DNA of 39,449 nucleotides from the NCBI GenBank assembly GCA_902761225.1, contig CACWJQ010000019.1:1-39449 (forward strand), read 5' to 3'. The DNA comes from an uncultured Lachnospiraceae bacterium. Lineage in GTDB: Bacteria; Bacillota; Clostridia; Lachnospirales; Lachnospiraceae. The position numbers were made by a program, and so were the translations under genes. Shown piece by piece: positions 31,276 through 39,449 of the stretch (positions are counted from its first letter, which is position 1; every line of letters begins with the position of its first letter). The notes beneath the pieces are model-generated. The model saw only the letters and a list, made by a program, of their open reading frames with translations. It was not told the DNA's origin and did no database searches.

Positions 31276-32511
31276 TTATTTGTTGGCCTCGAGAGGATCG
31301 ATGCCTGCTTCCTGCTGCTTCATTGCACGAACCTTGGTTGAAAGTCCGAAGAGGTTGATGAAGCCTTCTGCATCGTGGTGATCGTAGAGATCTCCGGTGG
31401 TGAAGGAAGCGATGGACTCGTTGTAGAGTGAGTAAGGAGAAGTCTCGCCTGCCTTGATGATGTTGCCCTTGTAGAGCTTGAACTTAACTTCACCGGTCAC
31501 ATACTTCTGGGTGCTCTCGATGAATGCCTGCTCTGCCTCGCGAAGAGGAGTGAACCACTTTCCTTCGTAAACAAGGCTTGCGAACTTGCCGCCCATTTCC
31601 TTCTTGAATGCATATGTATCGCGGTCAAGGATGAGCTCCTCAAGCTGATTGTGTGCCTCCATGAGGATGGTTCCTCCGGGAGTCTCATAAACGCCGCGGC
31701 TCTTCATTCCTACAACACGGTTCTCAACAATATCGATGATGCCGATTCCGTGCTTTCCGCCGAGCTCGTTGAGAGTGCGGATGATATCGGAAACCTTCAT
31801 CTCTTTTCCGTTAACTGACTTGGGAACACCTGCCTCGAATGTCATGGTGACATACTCAGGCTGATCGGGAGCCTTCTCGGGAGTTACGCCAAGGACAAGA
31901 AGGTGATCGTAGTTGGGCTCGTTGGCGGGATCCTCAAGCTCGAGTCCCTCGTGGCTGATGTGCCAGATATTACGGTCACGGCTGTAAGAGGAATCTGCCT
32001 TGAAGGGAAGATGAATGCCGTGCTCTTCACAGTACTTGATCTCTGACTCACGTGAATCGAGAGTCCACTTCTCATTTCTCCATGCAGCGATGATCTTAAG
32101 ATCGGGTGCAAGAGCCTTGATTCCAAGCTCGAAACGGATCTGGTCATTTCCCTTTCCTGTAGCGCCGTGGCAGATGGCGGTAGCCCCTTCCTTACGTGCG
32201 ATCTCTACAAGTCTCTTGGCGATAAGGGGACGTGCCATTGAGGTTCCGAGGAGATATTTATTCTCATAAACTGCACCTGCCTGAACACAGGGAACGATGT
32301 ACTTGTCGCAGAACTCATCGGTAACATCCTCGATGTAAAGCTTGGAAGCTCCGCAGCTGATGGCTCTTTCCTCGAGTCCGTCAAGCTCGTCATCCTGTCC
32401 GCAGTTTACGCAGACACAGATCACTTCATAATCGAAGTTCTCCTTCAGCCAGGGAATGATGGCTGTTGTGTCAAGTCCGCCTGAATAAGCAAGTATTACC
32501 TTTTCCTTCAT
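31276..32511 (-). CDS. argG: Argininosuccinate synthase
   Basis: 411 residues. The ATP-binding P-loop SGGLDT (residues 10-15), CVNCGQ, and the conserved [15 protein letters not shown] identify ArgG. It joins citrulline and aspartate, using ATP, to form argininosuccinate in the cytosol. AAAAAGGAG lies before the start at 32511. It is transcribed leftward alone, from a promoter inside the shared arg control region, and ends at its own terminator, so it is separate from the LytTR gene. argH is not in the window. Confidence 0.97.
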   Translation of the reverse strand: MKEKVILAYSGGLDTTAIIPWLKENFDYEVICVCVNCGQDDELDGLEERAISCGASKLYIEDVTDEFCDKYIVPCVQAGAVYENKYLLGTSMARPLIAKRLVEIARKEGATAICHGATGKGNDQIRFELGIKALAPDLKIIAAWRNEKWTLDSRESEIKYCEEHGIHLPFKADSSYSRDRNIWHISHEGLELEDPANEPNYDHLLVLGVTPEKAPDQPEYVTMTFEAGVPKSVNGKEMKVSDIIRTLNELGGKHGIGIIDIVENRVVGMKSRGVYETPGGTILMEAHNQLEELILDRDTYAFKKEMGGKFASLVYEGKWFTPLREAEQAFIESTQKYVTGEVKFKLYKGNIIKAGETSPYSLYNESIASFTTGDLYDHHDAEGFINLFGLSTKVRAMKQQEAGIDPLEANK

Positions 32512-32610
32512 AACAATTCTCCTTTTTTATATTCGGGCGGTTTCATTCGCCTGTCCGGACCGGCTCCGGACAATTCACTTTCCGTCCGTTTTTTCAAAAA
32601 CTCTTAAGCG

Positions 32611-32639
32611 ACTATACAACACTGAATTTCATAAATCAA
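32611..32639 (-). promoter_or_regulatory. Promoter of argG
   Basis: On the minus strand: TTGATT (32634-32639), 17-bp spacer, TATAGT (32611-32616). An ARG-box-like TGAAT element overlaps the spacer (see 32622-32640). Confidence 0.7.
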
Positions 32640-32745
32640 TGCTTTTAATGCAAAAATTTATAAATATTATTTCTAAAACCCGAATATTCATGTGCAAATG
32701 CATAAATATGCAAATAACTGAATGAATAATGAATAAAAATGAAAA
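32620..32745. promoter_or_regulatory. ArgR/AhrC-type operator cluster in the divergent arg control region
   Basis: Four A/T-rich sites resemble ARG boxes (18-bp near-palindromes with TGAAT/ATTCA arms). One overlaps the argG promoter (32620-32637). TGCATA-AA-TATGCA is at 32699-32712. TGAATGAATAATGAATAA begins at 32719, and AATGAATAAAAATGAAAA at 32728-32745 fits the Bacillus AhrC box with two to three mismatches and ends just before the rightward promoter. The cluster lies between argG and the GNAT-argJCBD operon, so arginine could repress both. Which sites bind is inference. Confidence 0.6.
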
Positions 32746-32750
32746 TTCTA

Positions 32751-32779
32751 TGGACAAAAACGGATCGCGGTAATACAAT
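32751..32779 (+). promoter_or_regulatory. Promoter of the GNAT-argJCBD operon
   Basis: TGGACA (32751-32756), 17-bp spacer, TACAAT (32774-32779). A second TATAAT (32881-32886) sits within a repeat TTGCGC (32875-32880)/GCGCAA (32899-32904) just before the Shine-Dalgarno and could be either a second promoter or a leader hairpin. Confidence 0.65.
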
Positions 32780-32924
32780 CTCACTTAATTATTCCGTTGC
32801 AGAGGGTGAACAAAGGGATCGTACATACCTTCAACTCCCTCATATTCACATAAACAGATGAAAAAAAACATGATTTGCGCTATAATTTATAAGATTATGC
32901 GCAAGTGGAGAAAAAAGGTATCTT

Positions 32925-33398
32925 ATGAGTCAGAATAATATGAAAAACTACACTATCCGTGCCATGGAGGAAAGCGATTATCCCGGTCTTAAGGCACTGT
33001 GGATGACCATACACGGATTCGGTATAAGAAGCATCGATGATTCCGAGGAAGGCGTTGTCAGGTTCCTCAGGAGAAATCCCGGACAGTCCGTCGTTGCGGT
33101 CAGCGATGCGGGTGAGATCATCGGCGGTATCCTCTGCGGCAATGACGGAAGAAGAGGATGCCTTTATCACGTCTGTGTAAGAGAGGATTACAGAAGACAG
33201 GGTATCGGAAAGAGCATGGTAGTCCACTGCATGAACGCTCTCAAGGAAGAGAAGATCAACAAGGTAAGCCTTATAGCATTTTCCGTGAACGATATCGGTA
33301 ATGCATTCTGGAAGACCATCGGATGGACGAGGAGAGAAGATCTCAACTATTACGACTTTGTACTGAATGAAGAGAACATTACAACCTTCAACAAATAA
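32925..33398 (+). CDS. GNAT family N-acetyltransferase, head of the arg operon
   Basis: 157 residues, ATG 32925 with AAAAAAGG upstream. A single GNAT domain: YTIRAMEESDYPGLKALW start, CLYHVCVREDYRRQGIGKSMV with the acetyl-CoA pyrophosphate-binding RxxGIGK loop, and NVIGNAFWK-type C-terminal strand (NDIGNAFWKTIGW). Sixty-three bases separate it from argJ. The position suggests a role in arginine synthesis, perhaps a short stand-alone N-acetylglutamate synthase (ArgA) supplying the first N-acetylglutamate. Nothing in the sequence proves the substrate, and GNATs are very diverse, so an unrelated protein acetyltransferase is possible. Confidence 0.85.
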   Translation: MSQNNMKNYTIRAMEESDYPGLKALWMTIHGFGIRSIDDSEEGVVRFLRRNPGQSVVAVSDAGEIIGGILCGNDGRRGCLYHVCVREDYRRQGIGKSMVVHCMNALKEEKINKVSLIAFSVNDIGNAFWKTIGWTRREDLNYYDFVLNEENITTFNK

Positions 33399-33461
33399 GC
33401 CCATCAGATACAGATGTAAATAATAAGCGCATCCTGCATGCGCATAAGACAGGAGACAGAT

Positions 33462-34688
33462 ATGGAAAGATTATCACAGGGCGGAGTTACGGCTCCTAAA
33501 GGATTCAAGGCTGCATCTGCGGCAGCAGGCATCAAGTATCAGGGAAGGACCGATATGGCAATGGTAATGTCGGAAGCCCCCTGCGTATGTGCCGGAACAT
33601 ACACCAGCAATGTAGTAAAGGCTGCATGCGTACTCTGGGACAAGGAGATAACCGAGTCCGGAAGACCCATGCAGGCCGTAGTAGTCAACTCCGGTATCGC
33701 AAATGCATGTACCGGTGAAGAGGGCTTTAATGCATGCCGCAAGACAGCAGAGGCTGTCACGGAAGCACTCGGTATCCCTGCAGACACCGTAGCTGTTGCC
33801 TCCACAGGCGTTATAGGAATGCAGCTTCCTGTCGAGAAGCTCTCCGCAGGTGTTAAGATGATGGCGCCTGAACTCAGTGATACCATCGAAGCTGGAACCG
33901 CAGCATCCAAGGCCATCATGACCACCGACACCATCAATAAGGAGATCGCCGTAACCTTCGAAGCAGGCGGCAGGAAGATCACACTCGGAGGAATGAGCAA
34001 GGGCTCCGGAATGATCCATCCCAATATGTGCACCATGCTCGGCTTCCTTACAACGGACCTTGCCATCGACAAGGCTCTCCTGCAGGAAGCTCTCAGCAGC
34101 GTTATAAAGGATACCTTCAACATGATAACGGTTGACGGTGATACCTCAACCAACGATACCCTTCTCATCATGGCAAACGGTCTTGCAGGCAATGAGAAGA
34201 TCACAGGCAAGGGTGAGGACTACGATGCATTCTACTCAGCTCTTGAGTATGTCTGCACCACTCTGGCAAAGACCATGGCAGGCGACGGAGAGGGTGCTAC
34301 CAAGCTGTTTGAATGCAAGGTTGTAAATGCAAAGACCAAGGATGATGCAAGGATCCTTTCCAGGGCAGTTGTGGGCTCTAACCTCAGCAAGGCTGCGATC
34401 TACGGCTGCGATGCCAACTTCGGAAGATTCCTCTGTGCCATGGGATATTCAGGTTCAGGCTTCGACCAGAACGATGTGGAGCTTTTCTTTGAAAGCGCAG
34501 CCGGAAGACTTCAGGTATTCGATCACGGTGTGCCCCTCAACTTCGACGAGGAACTTGCTGTGAAGATCATGAAGGAGCAGGAGGTTACCGTATTCGTCGA
34601 TATGCATGAAGGAACAGAATCTGCAACCGCATGGGGCTGCGACCTTACCTACGATTACGTCAAGATAAACGCTGATTACAGGAGCTGA
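33462..34688 (+). CDS. argJ: Bifunctional ornithine acetyltransferase/N-acetylglutamate synthase
   Basis: 408 residues from ATG 33462 with AGGAG eight bases upstream; an in-frame ATG at 33438 lies within a GCGCAT/ATGCGC hairpin and is rejected. Features: SKGSGMIHPNMCTML, where self-cleavage before Thr191 yields the two subunits and the catalytic nucleophile. The residue before Thr is Cys rather than the usual Ala (NMATML). TGVIG and the C-terminal YDYVKINADYRS end are also typical. ArgJ transfers the acetyl group from N-acetylornithine to glutamate, recycling it; bifunctional forms also use acetyl-CoA. Part of the arg operon, ahead of argC by 73 bases. Confidence 0.97.
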   Translation: MERLSQGGVTAPKGFKAASAAAGIKYQGRTDMAMVMSEAPCVCAGTYTSNVVKAACVLWDKEITESGRPMQAVVVNSGIANACTGEEGFNACRKTAEAVTEALGIPADTVAVASTGVIGMQLPVEKLSAGVKMMAPELSDTIEAGTAASKAIMTTDTINKEIAVTFEAGGRKITLGGMSKGSGMIHPNMCTMLGFLTTDLAIDKALLQEALSSVIKDTFNMITVDGDTSTNDTLLIMANGLAGNEKITGKGEDYDAFYSALEYVCTTLAKTMAGDGEGATKLFECKVVNAKTKDDARILSRAVVGSNLSKAAIYGCDANFGRFLCAMGYSGSGFDQNDVELFFESAAGRLQVFDHGVPLNFDEELAVKIMKEQEVTVFVDMHEGTESATAWGCDLTYDYVKINADYRS

Positions 34689-34761
34689 TCTTTCCCGCAA
34701 AGCGGAAAATCCTGCATAAGTTTTACCGGTATCTTCCCGCAAAGGGAAAAGGAGATCGTAT

Positions 34762-35697
34762 ATGAAAAAAAGAGTATATATAGACGGACAGAGCGGTACC
34801 ACGGGACTTCAGATATTCGACCGCATCGGAGCACGTGAAGATCTCGAGCTCATGAAGATAGCAGAGGACAAGCGCCATGACATAGAAGAGCGCAGGAAAT
34901 TCCTCAATGAAGCCGACATCGTCTTTTTGTGCCTTCCCGATGATGCTGCGAAGGAATCCGTGTCACTCATCGAAAATGAGAACGTCAAGGTGATCGATGC
35001 ATCAACGGCACACCGCACCAATGACGACTGGGTATACGGATATCCCGAGCTTTCAAAGGCACAGCGCGAGAAAATAGCAAATGCGAAGAGAGTAGCCAAT
35101 CCCGGATGCCATGCAACCGGCTCCATCGCTACGATAGCTCCTCTTATCCGCATGGATATCCTTCCTGCAGATTATCCTCTCACCATATATTCCCTCACCG
35201 GATATTCGGGAGGCGGCAAGAAGATGATCGCAGATTACGAGTCTGAGGAGCGTGACATAAAGCTTTCATCTCCCTGCATCTACGGAAGAAGCCTGAAGCA
35301 CAAGCACGTTCCCGAGATCACCAAGGTGTGCGGACTTGATCTTACACCTGCTTTCCTTCCCGTTGTGGATGATTACTACAAGGGAATGGCCACCACCATC
35401 ATGCTTCACTCAAAGCTCATGAAGGGCAGGCCCACAGCCCATGAAGTATGGGAAAGCCTGAAGGGTTATTACCAGGATGAGCATTTTGTAAGAGTCATGG
35501 ATTTCGAGGAAGAAAAGCCTGCGAACATCTATGCAAATAAGCTCGCCGGAACCAACGACCTTGAGATCTATGTATACGGATACGAGGATCTGATCGGCGT
35601 CACCGCACTTTTCGACAACCTCGGAAAGGGAGCATCCGGTGCAGCGGTACAGAACATGAACATAATGCTCGGTCTTGATGAAAAGACCGGACTGTGA
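34762..35697 (+). CDS. argC: N-acetyl-gamma-glutamyl-phosphate reductase, type 2
   Basis: 311 residues, the shorter type 2 ArgC. The N-terminal dinucleotide-binding fold begins KKRVYIDGQSGTTGLQIFDR. The catalytic Cys is in NPGCHATG (C116). The active-site His region GRSLKHKHVPEI (around 175) follows. It reduces N-acetylglutamyl phosphate with NADPH to the semialdehyde. AAAAGGAG is upstream. The 73-base gap after argJ holds two near-identical direct repeats, TTCCCGCAAAG at 34692-34702 and 34734-34744, each with a small hairpin; the second lies next to the Shine-Dalgarno and could affect translation. Confidence 0.95.
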   Translation: MKKRVYIDGQSGTTGLQIFDRIGAREDLELMKIAEDKRHDIEERRKFLNEADIVFLCLPDDAAKESVSLIENENVKVIDASTAHRTNDDWVYGYPELSKAQREKIANAKRVANPGCHATGSIATIAPLIRMDILPADYPLTIYSLTGYSGGGKKMIADYESEERDIKLSSPCIYGRSLKHKHVPEITKVCGLDLTPAFLPVVDDYYKGMATTIMLHSKLMKGRPTAHEVWESLKGYYQDEHFVRVMDFEEEKPANIYANKLAGTNDLEIYVYGYEDLIGVTALFDNLGKGASGAAVQNMNIMLGLDEKTGL

Positions 35698-35762
35698 TGA
35701 AGATTTACACAGAAAAAAGTAAGACGATCAATTAGTTTTATGATTTGAAAAGGAGACCTGAT

Positions 35763-36677
35763 ATGTCCGAGAACAAAGACATGGATATCGCAATGAAAAA
35801 AGCTGAGGTGCTCATTGAGGCCCTCGCGTATATCCAGAGATTCAACCGTAAGATCATAGTTGTTAAATACGGCGGCAGCGCAATGGCTTCACCGGAACTC
35901 CAGAAGAATGTCATCAAGGACGTAACTCTCCTGAAACTTGTAGGCTTCAAGCCCATCATCGTCCACGGCGGCGGCAAGGATATAAGCAGATGGGTCTCCA
36001 AGGTAGGCAAGGAGCCCCAGTTCATCAACGGCCTCAGAGTGACGGATGAAGAGACCATGGAGATCGCAGAGATGGTCCTCGGAAGAGTCAACAAGAAGCT
36101 TGTAACAATGGTCCAGGAACTCGGTGTCAATGCAGCGGGAATAAGCGGCAAGGACGGCGGACTCCTCAAGGTCAAGAAGAAGCTCTCCGGCGGACAGGAC
36201 ATCGGCTTTGTGGGTGATGTAAGACACGTTAATCCCAAGATCCTCTACGATCTTCTCGATGACGATTTCCTTCCCATCGTATCTCCCATAGGTATTGACG
36301 ACGAGTACAACACCTACAACATCAATGCGGACGATGCGGCATGTGCCATAGCATCTGCACTGGGTGCGGACAAGCTGGTATTCCTGACCGATGTGGAGGG
36401 ACTTTACAGAGACTTCAATGACAAGTCCACGTTCATGGGCAGACTCACCGTATCAGAGGCAGACAGCCTTATCGATTCCGGTGTGATCGGAGGCGGAATG
36501 CTTCCCAAGCTCACCAACTGCACCAATGCCATCAAGAGTGGTGTTAACAGAGTACATATCCTCGACGGAAGAGTACCCCACTCACTTCTCCTTGAGATAT
36601 TTACCAAGAACGGTTTCGGAACCGCGATAGTTGCTGACGACGATCAGCTTGCAAAAGAAGGTGGATCAGATGACTGA
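35763..36677 (+). CDS. argB: N-acetylglutamate kinase
   Basis: 304 residues from ATG 35763 with AAAGGAG upstream. The amino-acid kinase fold shows KYGGSAM (substrate phosphate site), HGGGKDI and GDVRHVNP. The long N-terminal helix before the kinase core ([18 protein letters not shown]) is the mark of the hexameric, arginine-inhibited form, so this step is likely the feedback point for arginine. It phosphorylates N-acetylglutamate with ATP. Its stop codon overlaps argD by eight bases. Confidence 0.97.
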   Translation: MSENKDMDIAMKKAEVLIEALAYIQRFNRKIIVVKYGGSAMASPELQKNVIKDVTLLKLVGFKPIIVHGGGKDISRWVSKVGKEPQFINGLRVTDEETMEIAEMVLGRVNKKLVTMVQELGVNAAGISGKDGGLLKVKKKLSGGQDIGFVGDVRHVNPKILYDLLDDDFLPIVSPIGIDDEYNTYNINADDAACAIASALGADKLVFLTDVEGLYRDFNDKSTFMGRLTVSEADSLIDSGVIGGGMLPKLTNCTNAIKSGVNRVHILDGRVPHSLLLEIFTKNGFGTAIVADDDQLAKEGGSDD

Positions 36678-37875
36678 CATGACAATGAAGGAATACATTG
36701 ACGAGGCCGAGAAGGACCTCCTCCATACATATAACCGTTTCCAGATAGTCCTCGATAAGGGAGAGGGCGTTCATCTCTATGACATAGAGGGAAAAGAATA
36801 CCTTGATTTCGTAGCGGGCATTTCCGTTTTTGCACTCGGCTACGGCAATAAGGAATACAATGACGCGCTCAAGGGACAGATAGACAAGATCATCCACACA
36901 TCCAATTACTATTACAATGTGCCTGCCATCGAGGCTGCAAAGGCTCTTAAGAAGTACTCCGGAATGGACCGCGTGTTCTTCACCAATTCAGGCGCAGAGG
37001 CAATAGAAGGTGCCATCAAGACTGCAAGGAAGTATGGCTTTAACAAGGACGGACGTACAGACCACGAGATAATAGCCATGAACCATTCCTTCCACGGACG
37101 TACCATGGGTGCGCTTTCCGTTACGGGTAATCCCCATTACCGCGATGCATTCGAGCCCGGAATAGGCAATATCCGCTTTGCCGATTACAACGATCTTGAA
37201 AGCGTTAAAAGGCTTGTAAATGACAAAACTGTTGCAATCCTTCTCGAGACTGTACAGGGTGAGGGCGGACTTACTCCCGCAACCGATGAGTTCATTCTCG
37301 GGATCAGAAAGATCTGTGACGACAACGATATACTCATGATCTGCGACGAGATCCAGTGCGGAATGGGCAGGACCGGATATCCCTTCGCATTCATGAAGTA
37401 CGGAATAAAGCCTGATGTCATAACCGTTGCCAAGGCCCTTGGCTGCGGAGTTCCCATCGGCGCATTCTGTATGACCGAGAAGGTTGGTCAGTCATCACTG
37501 GTAGCAGGCGATCACGGAACCACATATGGCGGAAATCCTCTTTGCTGTGCGGCAGCTGCCAAGGTCCTCGAGATCATGGAAAGGGATGACATCCCCGGAA
37601 AGGCTGCAAAGGCAGGAGAGTATCTCTGGAAGAAGCTTGATGAAGTTGCTGCGGCATATCCCGGGATCAAGGAGCACCGCGGACGCGGCCTTATGCAGGG
37701 ACTTGTTTTCGATAAGCCCGTCAATCCCATCATCAACACCGCTCTTTCCAAGGGACTTATCCTCATAAATGCAGGATCGGATATAATCAGGTTCGTTCCT
37801 TCACTTATCATCACGGAAGAAGATATCGATAAGATGACGGAGATACTGAAGGCTGCGATAGAAGAGAACGCATAA
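36670..37875 (+). CDS. argD: Acetylornithine aminotransferase
   Basis: 401 residues from ATG 36670, overlapping argB by eight bases, with AAGGTGG upstream (alternative in-frame ATGs at 36679 and 36685 are possible). A class III PLP aminotransferase: catalytic Lys at about 255 ([10 protein letters not shown]), [15 protein letters not shown], and [19 protein letters not shown] typical of ArgD. It converts N-acetylglutamate semialdehyde to N-acetylornithine using glutamate. With argJ, argC and argB it completes the route from glutamate to acetylornithine. No terminator is evident between it and the next gene, 37 bases on. Confidence 0.97.
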   Translation: MTDMTMKEYIDEAEKDLLHTYNRFQIVLDKGEGVHLYDIEGKEYLDFVAGISVFALGYGNKEYNDALKGQIDKIIHTSNYYYNVPAIEAAKALKKYSGMDRVFFTNSGAEAIEGAIKTARKYGFNKDGRTDHEIIAMNHSFHGRTMGALSVTGNPHYRDAFEPGIGNIRFADYNDLESVKRLVNDKTVAILLETVQGEGGLTPATDEFILGIRKICDDNDILMICDEIQCGMGRTGYPFAFMKYGIKPDVITVAKALGCGVPIGAFCMTEKVGQSSLVAGDHGTTYGGNPLCCAAAAKVLEIMERDDIPGKAAKAGEYLWKKLDEVAAAYPGIKEHRGRGLMQGLVFDKPVNPIINTALSKGLILINAGSDIIRFVPSLIITEEDIDKMTEILKAAIEENA

Positions 37876-37912
37876 GAGGCGGTCTAATAACTGAAAGGTT
37901 TTTAGTTTTTGC

Positions 37913-39337
37913 ATGAATAAGATCTCAAAACTGATAAGCGTGCTGCTGGTCATGCTGCTCCTTGTATTTACCTTCTACGGTTCGGGGCGCGAGATGAAGA
38001 CTCAGACAGAGACTTCTGCCGGTGTGTCATGGCTTAACAGATCCAATAATTTAACCATCTGGTATACGGATGAAAGATTATCCGCATACATAAGCAAAGC
38101 GGCGGTTGAGTTCGGTGAAAGGGAGGACGTCACCGTCATCCCCGTGCTCAAGCCCGCCGACAGCTTTATTGAAGGATGCTATGCAGCTTCCGTTGAAGGC
38201 GAGAACTATCCCGATGTTATCATCACCGGAAGCGAGACCCTTGAGAAGGCATATTACTCGGGAATGGCATGTGAGATAACCGATGAGGATATGCAGATAG
38301 GACCTCTGAACTTTTCCGATGCTGCGGTAAATGCCGTGACCTATAAGGGAATGAAGCTGGGATATCCCTTAAGCTTTGATACCTGCGTTCTTGTATATAA
38401 CAGAACATATCTCGAGCAGTGGGCATCACAGATGGCGATTGCGGACCTTACCGGAAACGTCATCGATATGGAGGGAGGAAGCTCCGAGACCGAGGATACC
38501 GGTGAGACAGGACTTACGGTGGATGATATAGATCCTGCCGAGCTTGAAGCCCTTACCAGCGAATATATCCAGAAGATGGTTCCCTATACACTTGAGGACC
38601 TGCTTACCATAGCTAACAGCTACAGCGTTCCCGACGGTGTCGAAGGAATCCTCAGCTGGGATATGTCATCCATCATGTACAATTACTGGCTCGTGGGCGG
38701 TGCCTTTACCGTCGGCGGAGAGTGCGGGGATGACAGACACAATATCTCCATCAATAACAGTACCGCCGCAGAGTGCCTTAAGAAGTACCAGAACCTTCAT
38801 GACTACTTCTCCATCGAAAGCGATGAGGTTACCTACGACAGCGTTATACAGCAGTTCATAGACGGCAAGACTGTTTTCACCATCGGCGGATACGATCTTG
38901 TCAGTACACTCAAGGAAGCATCCGATGACGGAAGCTTTGCCTATGAGTACGGATTCTCCGAGATGCCCAATGTCACATCCGATATCCGCAGCAGATCTCT
39001 TGCCATTACATCGGTTGTGTGCATCAACAGCTATTCCGCCAAAAAAGATCTTGCAGAAAGGTTCGCTCTCTGCCTTACAAGGGAGGAGACCGATGTGTTC
39101 AGCGACCTTACGGGAATGGCATGCTGTGCCAGAACCTTTGGCTGGGATGGAGGAGCCAACCAGATCTATGCACTTGAATATGCGGATTCCGTCACCCTTC
39201 CCAAGATGATGGAGACCGAGAATTACTGGATGCAGATCGAGGCAATGTTCGCCCGCGTATGGGAAGGCGGGGATATCGACGATGAGCTCGAGATGCTTGA
39301 AGACAGTCTGAACTCGGTGATGAACAACAGTGTATAA
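37913..39337 (+). CDS. Sugar-binding-like extracellular protein, MalE family
   Basis: 474 residues. The N-terminus is a signal peptide (hydrophobic residues 7-22) ending FYGSG with no Cys for lipid attachment, so it would be secreted free or left membrane-anchored. The mature part resembles MalE-type extracellular solute-binding proteins: LTIWYTDERLSAYISKAAVEF near the start, YPLSFDTCVLVYNRTYL near 145, IQQFIDGKTVFTIGGYD near 315 and FSDLTGMACCARTF near the end. An acidic, Thr/Glu-rich insertion at about 180-220 (EGGSSETEDTGETG) is unusual. It is 37 bases after argD but its Shine-Dalgarno is weak and distant, so its expression may be low or separately driven. The ligand is unknown. Confidence 0.75.
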   Translation: MNKISKLISVLLVMLLLVFTFYGSGREMKTQTETSAGVSWLNRSNNLTIWYTDERLSAYISKAAVEFGEREDVTVIPVLKPADSFIEGCYAASVEGENYPDVIITGSETLEKAYYSGMACEITDEDMQIGPLNFSDAAVNAVTYKGMKLGYPLSFDTCVLVYNRTYLEQWASQMAIADLTGNVIDMEGGSSETEDTGETGLTVDDIDPAELEALTSEYIQKMVPYTLEDLLTIANSYSVPDGVEGILSWDMSSIMYNYWLVGGAFTVGGECGDDRHNISINNSTAAECLKKYQNLHDYFSIESDEVTYDSVIQQFIDGKTVFTIGGYDLVSTLKEASDDGSFAYEYGFSEMPNVTSDIRSRSLAITSVVCINSYSAKKDLAERFALCLTREETDVFSDLTGMACCARTFGWDGGANQIYALEYADSVTLPKMMETENYWMQIEAMFARVWEGGDIDDELEMLEDSLNSVMNNSV

Positions 39338-39339
39338 AA

Positions 39340-39361
39340 CAGGCATAACGTGAAATGCCTG
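39340..39361 (+). repeat. Small stem-loop after the MalE-like gene
   Basis: CAGGCAT (39340-39346) pairs with ATGCCTG (39355-39361), eight-base loop. No T-tract follows, so termination is doubtful and read-through into the next gene is likely. Confidence 0.5.
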
Positions 39362-39439
39362 AAGATATATGACCTTTACCCTTTCCGTCTGATGTGCGGT
39401 GGAGCGTAAGCATTATATGTGAACGCCTCATACCATGAC

Positions 39440-39446
39440 AGGAGGG
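39440..39446 (+). promoter_or_regulatory. Strong ribosome-binding site for the next gene, at the window edge
   Basis: AGGAGGG lies three bases before the end of the window, so the next rightward gene should start within about ten bases beyond it. By position after a solute-binding protein, a sugar permease is likely (inference). Confidence 0.6.
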
Positions 39447-39449
39447 TAT

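Noticed and set aside
30589-31341. Rightward open frame of 250 codons opposite the LytTR regulator
   Set aside because: The regulator on the other strand has receiver and LytTR motifs; this frame has no recognisable motif and crosses the argG terminator.
1-39449. CRISPR array, insertion sequence, prophage or rRNA genes
   Set aside because: No regularly spaced identical repeats, no transposase, integrase or phage structural genes and no rRNA sequence were found.

Overview
This window looks like part of a Lachnospiraceae chromosome, most likely near Butyrivibrio or Pseudobutyrivibrio. The evidence is the gene families (LicD proteins, CgeB-type glycosyltransferases, LplB/YtcP-type sugar importers, a two-ACT-domain protein, an orphan LytTR regulator, type 2 ArgC), the Gram-positive Shine-Dalgarno sites, a valS T-box, and ArgR-like operators. 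I had no database search, so the genus is an inference.

Layout. (1) 1-7,520 is an AT-richer surface-polysaccharide region: the 3' end of a CgeB-like glycosyltransferase, a leftward pair (GT2-like plus CgeB-like transferases), and a rightward run of three LicD proteins, the first fused to a probable GT-B glycerophosphotransferase-like domain. It ends in a clear terminator. (2) 7,620-12,290 is a GntR/FCD-regulated oligosaccharide ABC importer: regulator, two permeases and a lipoprotein, with several operator-like palindromes upstream. (3) 12,367-12,573 is a stand-alone tRNA-Val(GAC) gene with its own promoter and a symmetrical terminator, next to a possible remnant of a leftward gene. (4) 12,678-20,831 is a tightly packed rightward group: MraY-like transferase, GreA, CPBP protease, multi-pass membrane protein, acyltransferase 3, and a nuclease/Fe-S helicase fusion. 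(5) 20,832-21,316 is a gene-free island between two converging terminators. It holds three DnaA-box-like sites and a 20-bp palindrome. (6) 21,317-25,854 holds a leftward GH13 amylase and, divergently, valS behind a T-box leader. (7) 25,907-29,968 holds a small protein, a zinc-ribbon/TPR membrane protein, a membrane-anchored GH25 lysozyme, a two-ACT-domain protein, a small unknown and RidA. (8) 29,981-31,245 holds a LytTR response regulator with a co-translated partner. (9) 31,276-37,875 is arginine biosynthesis: argG leftward, and a GNAT acetyltransferase plus argJ, argC, argB and argD rightward, sharing a 413-bp divergent control region with ArgR-type sites. (10) 37,913-39,449 holds a solute-binding protein, with a strong ribosome-binding site for the next gene at the very edge.

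How the genes work together. The arg genes cover glutamate to acetylornithine plus the argininosuccinate synthase step; argF and argH are not in the window. ArgJ recycles the acetyl group, so the leading GNAT could prime the cycle as a short N-acetylglutamate synthase. The tRNA-Val(GAC) here is the natural ligand of the valS T-box, whose probable specifier is GUC and whose T-box loop matches the tRNA discriminator base. The most unusual items are the orphan DnaA-box/palindrome island, the MraY-like protein with an HDH in place of HHH, the LicD/GT-B fusion, and the GNAT at the head of the arg operon.
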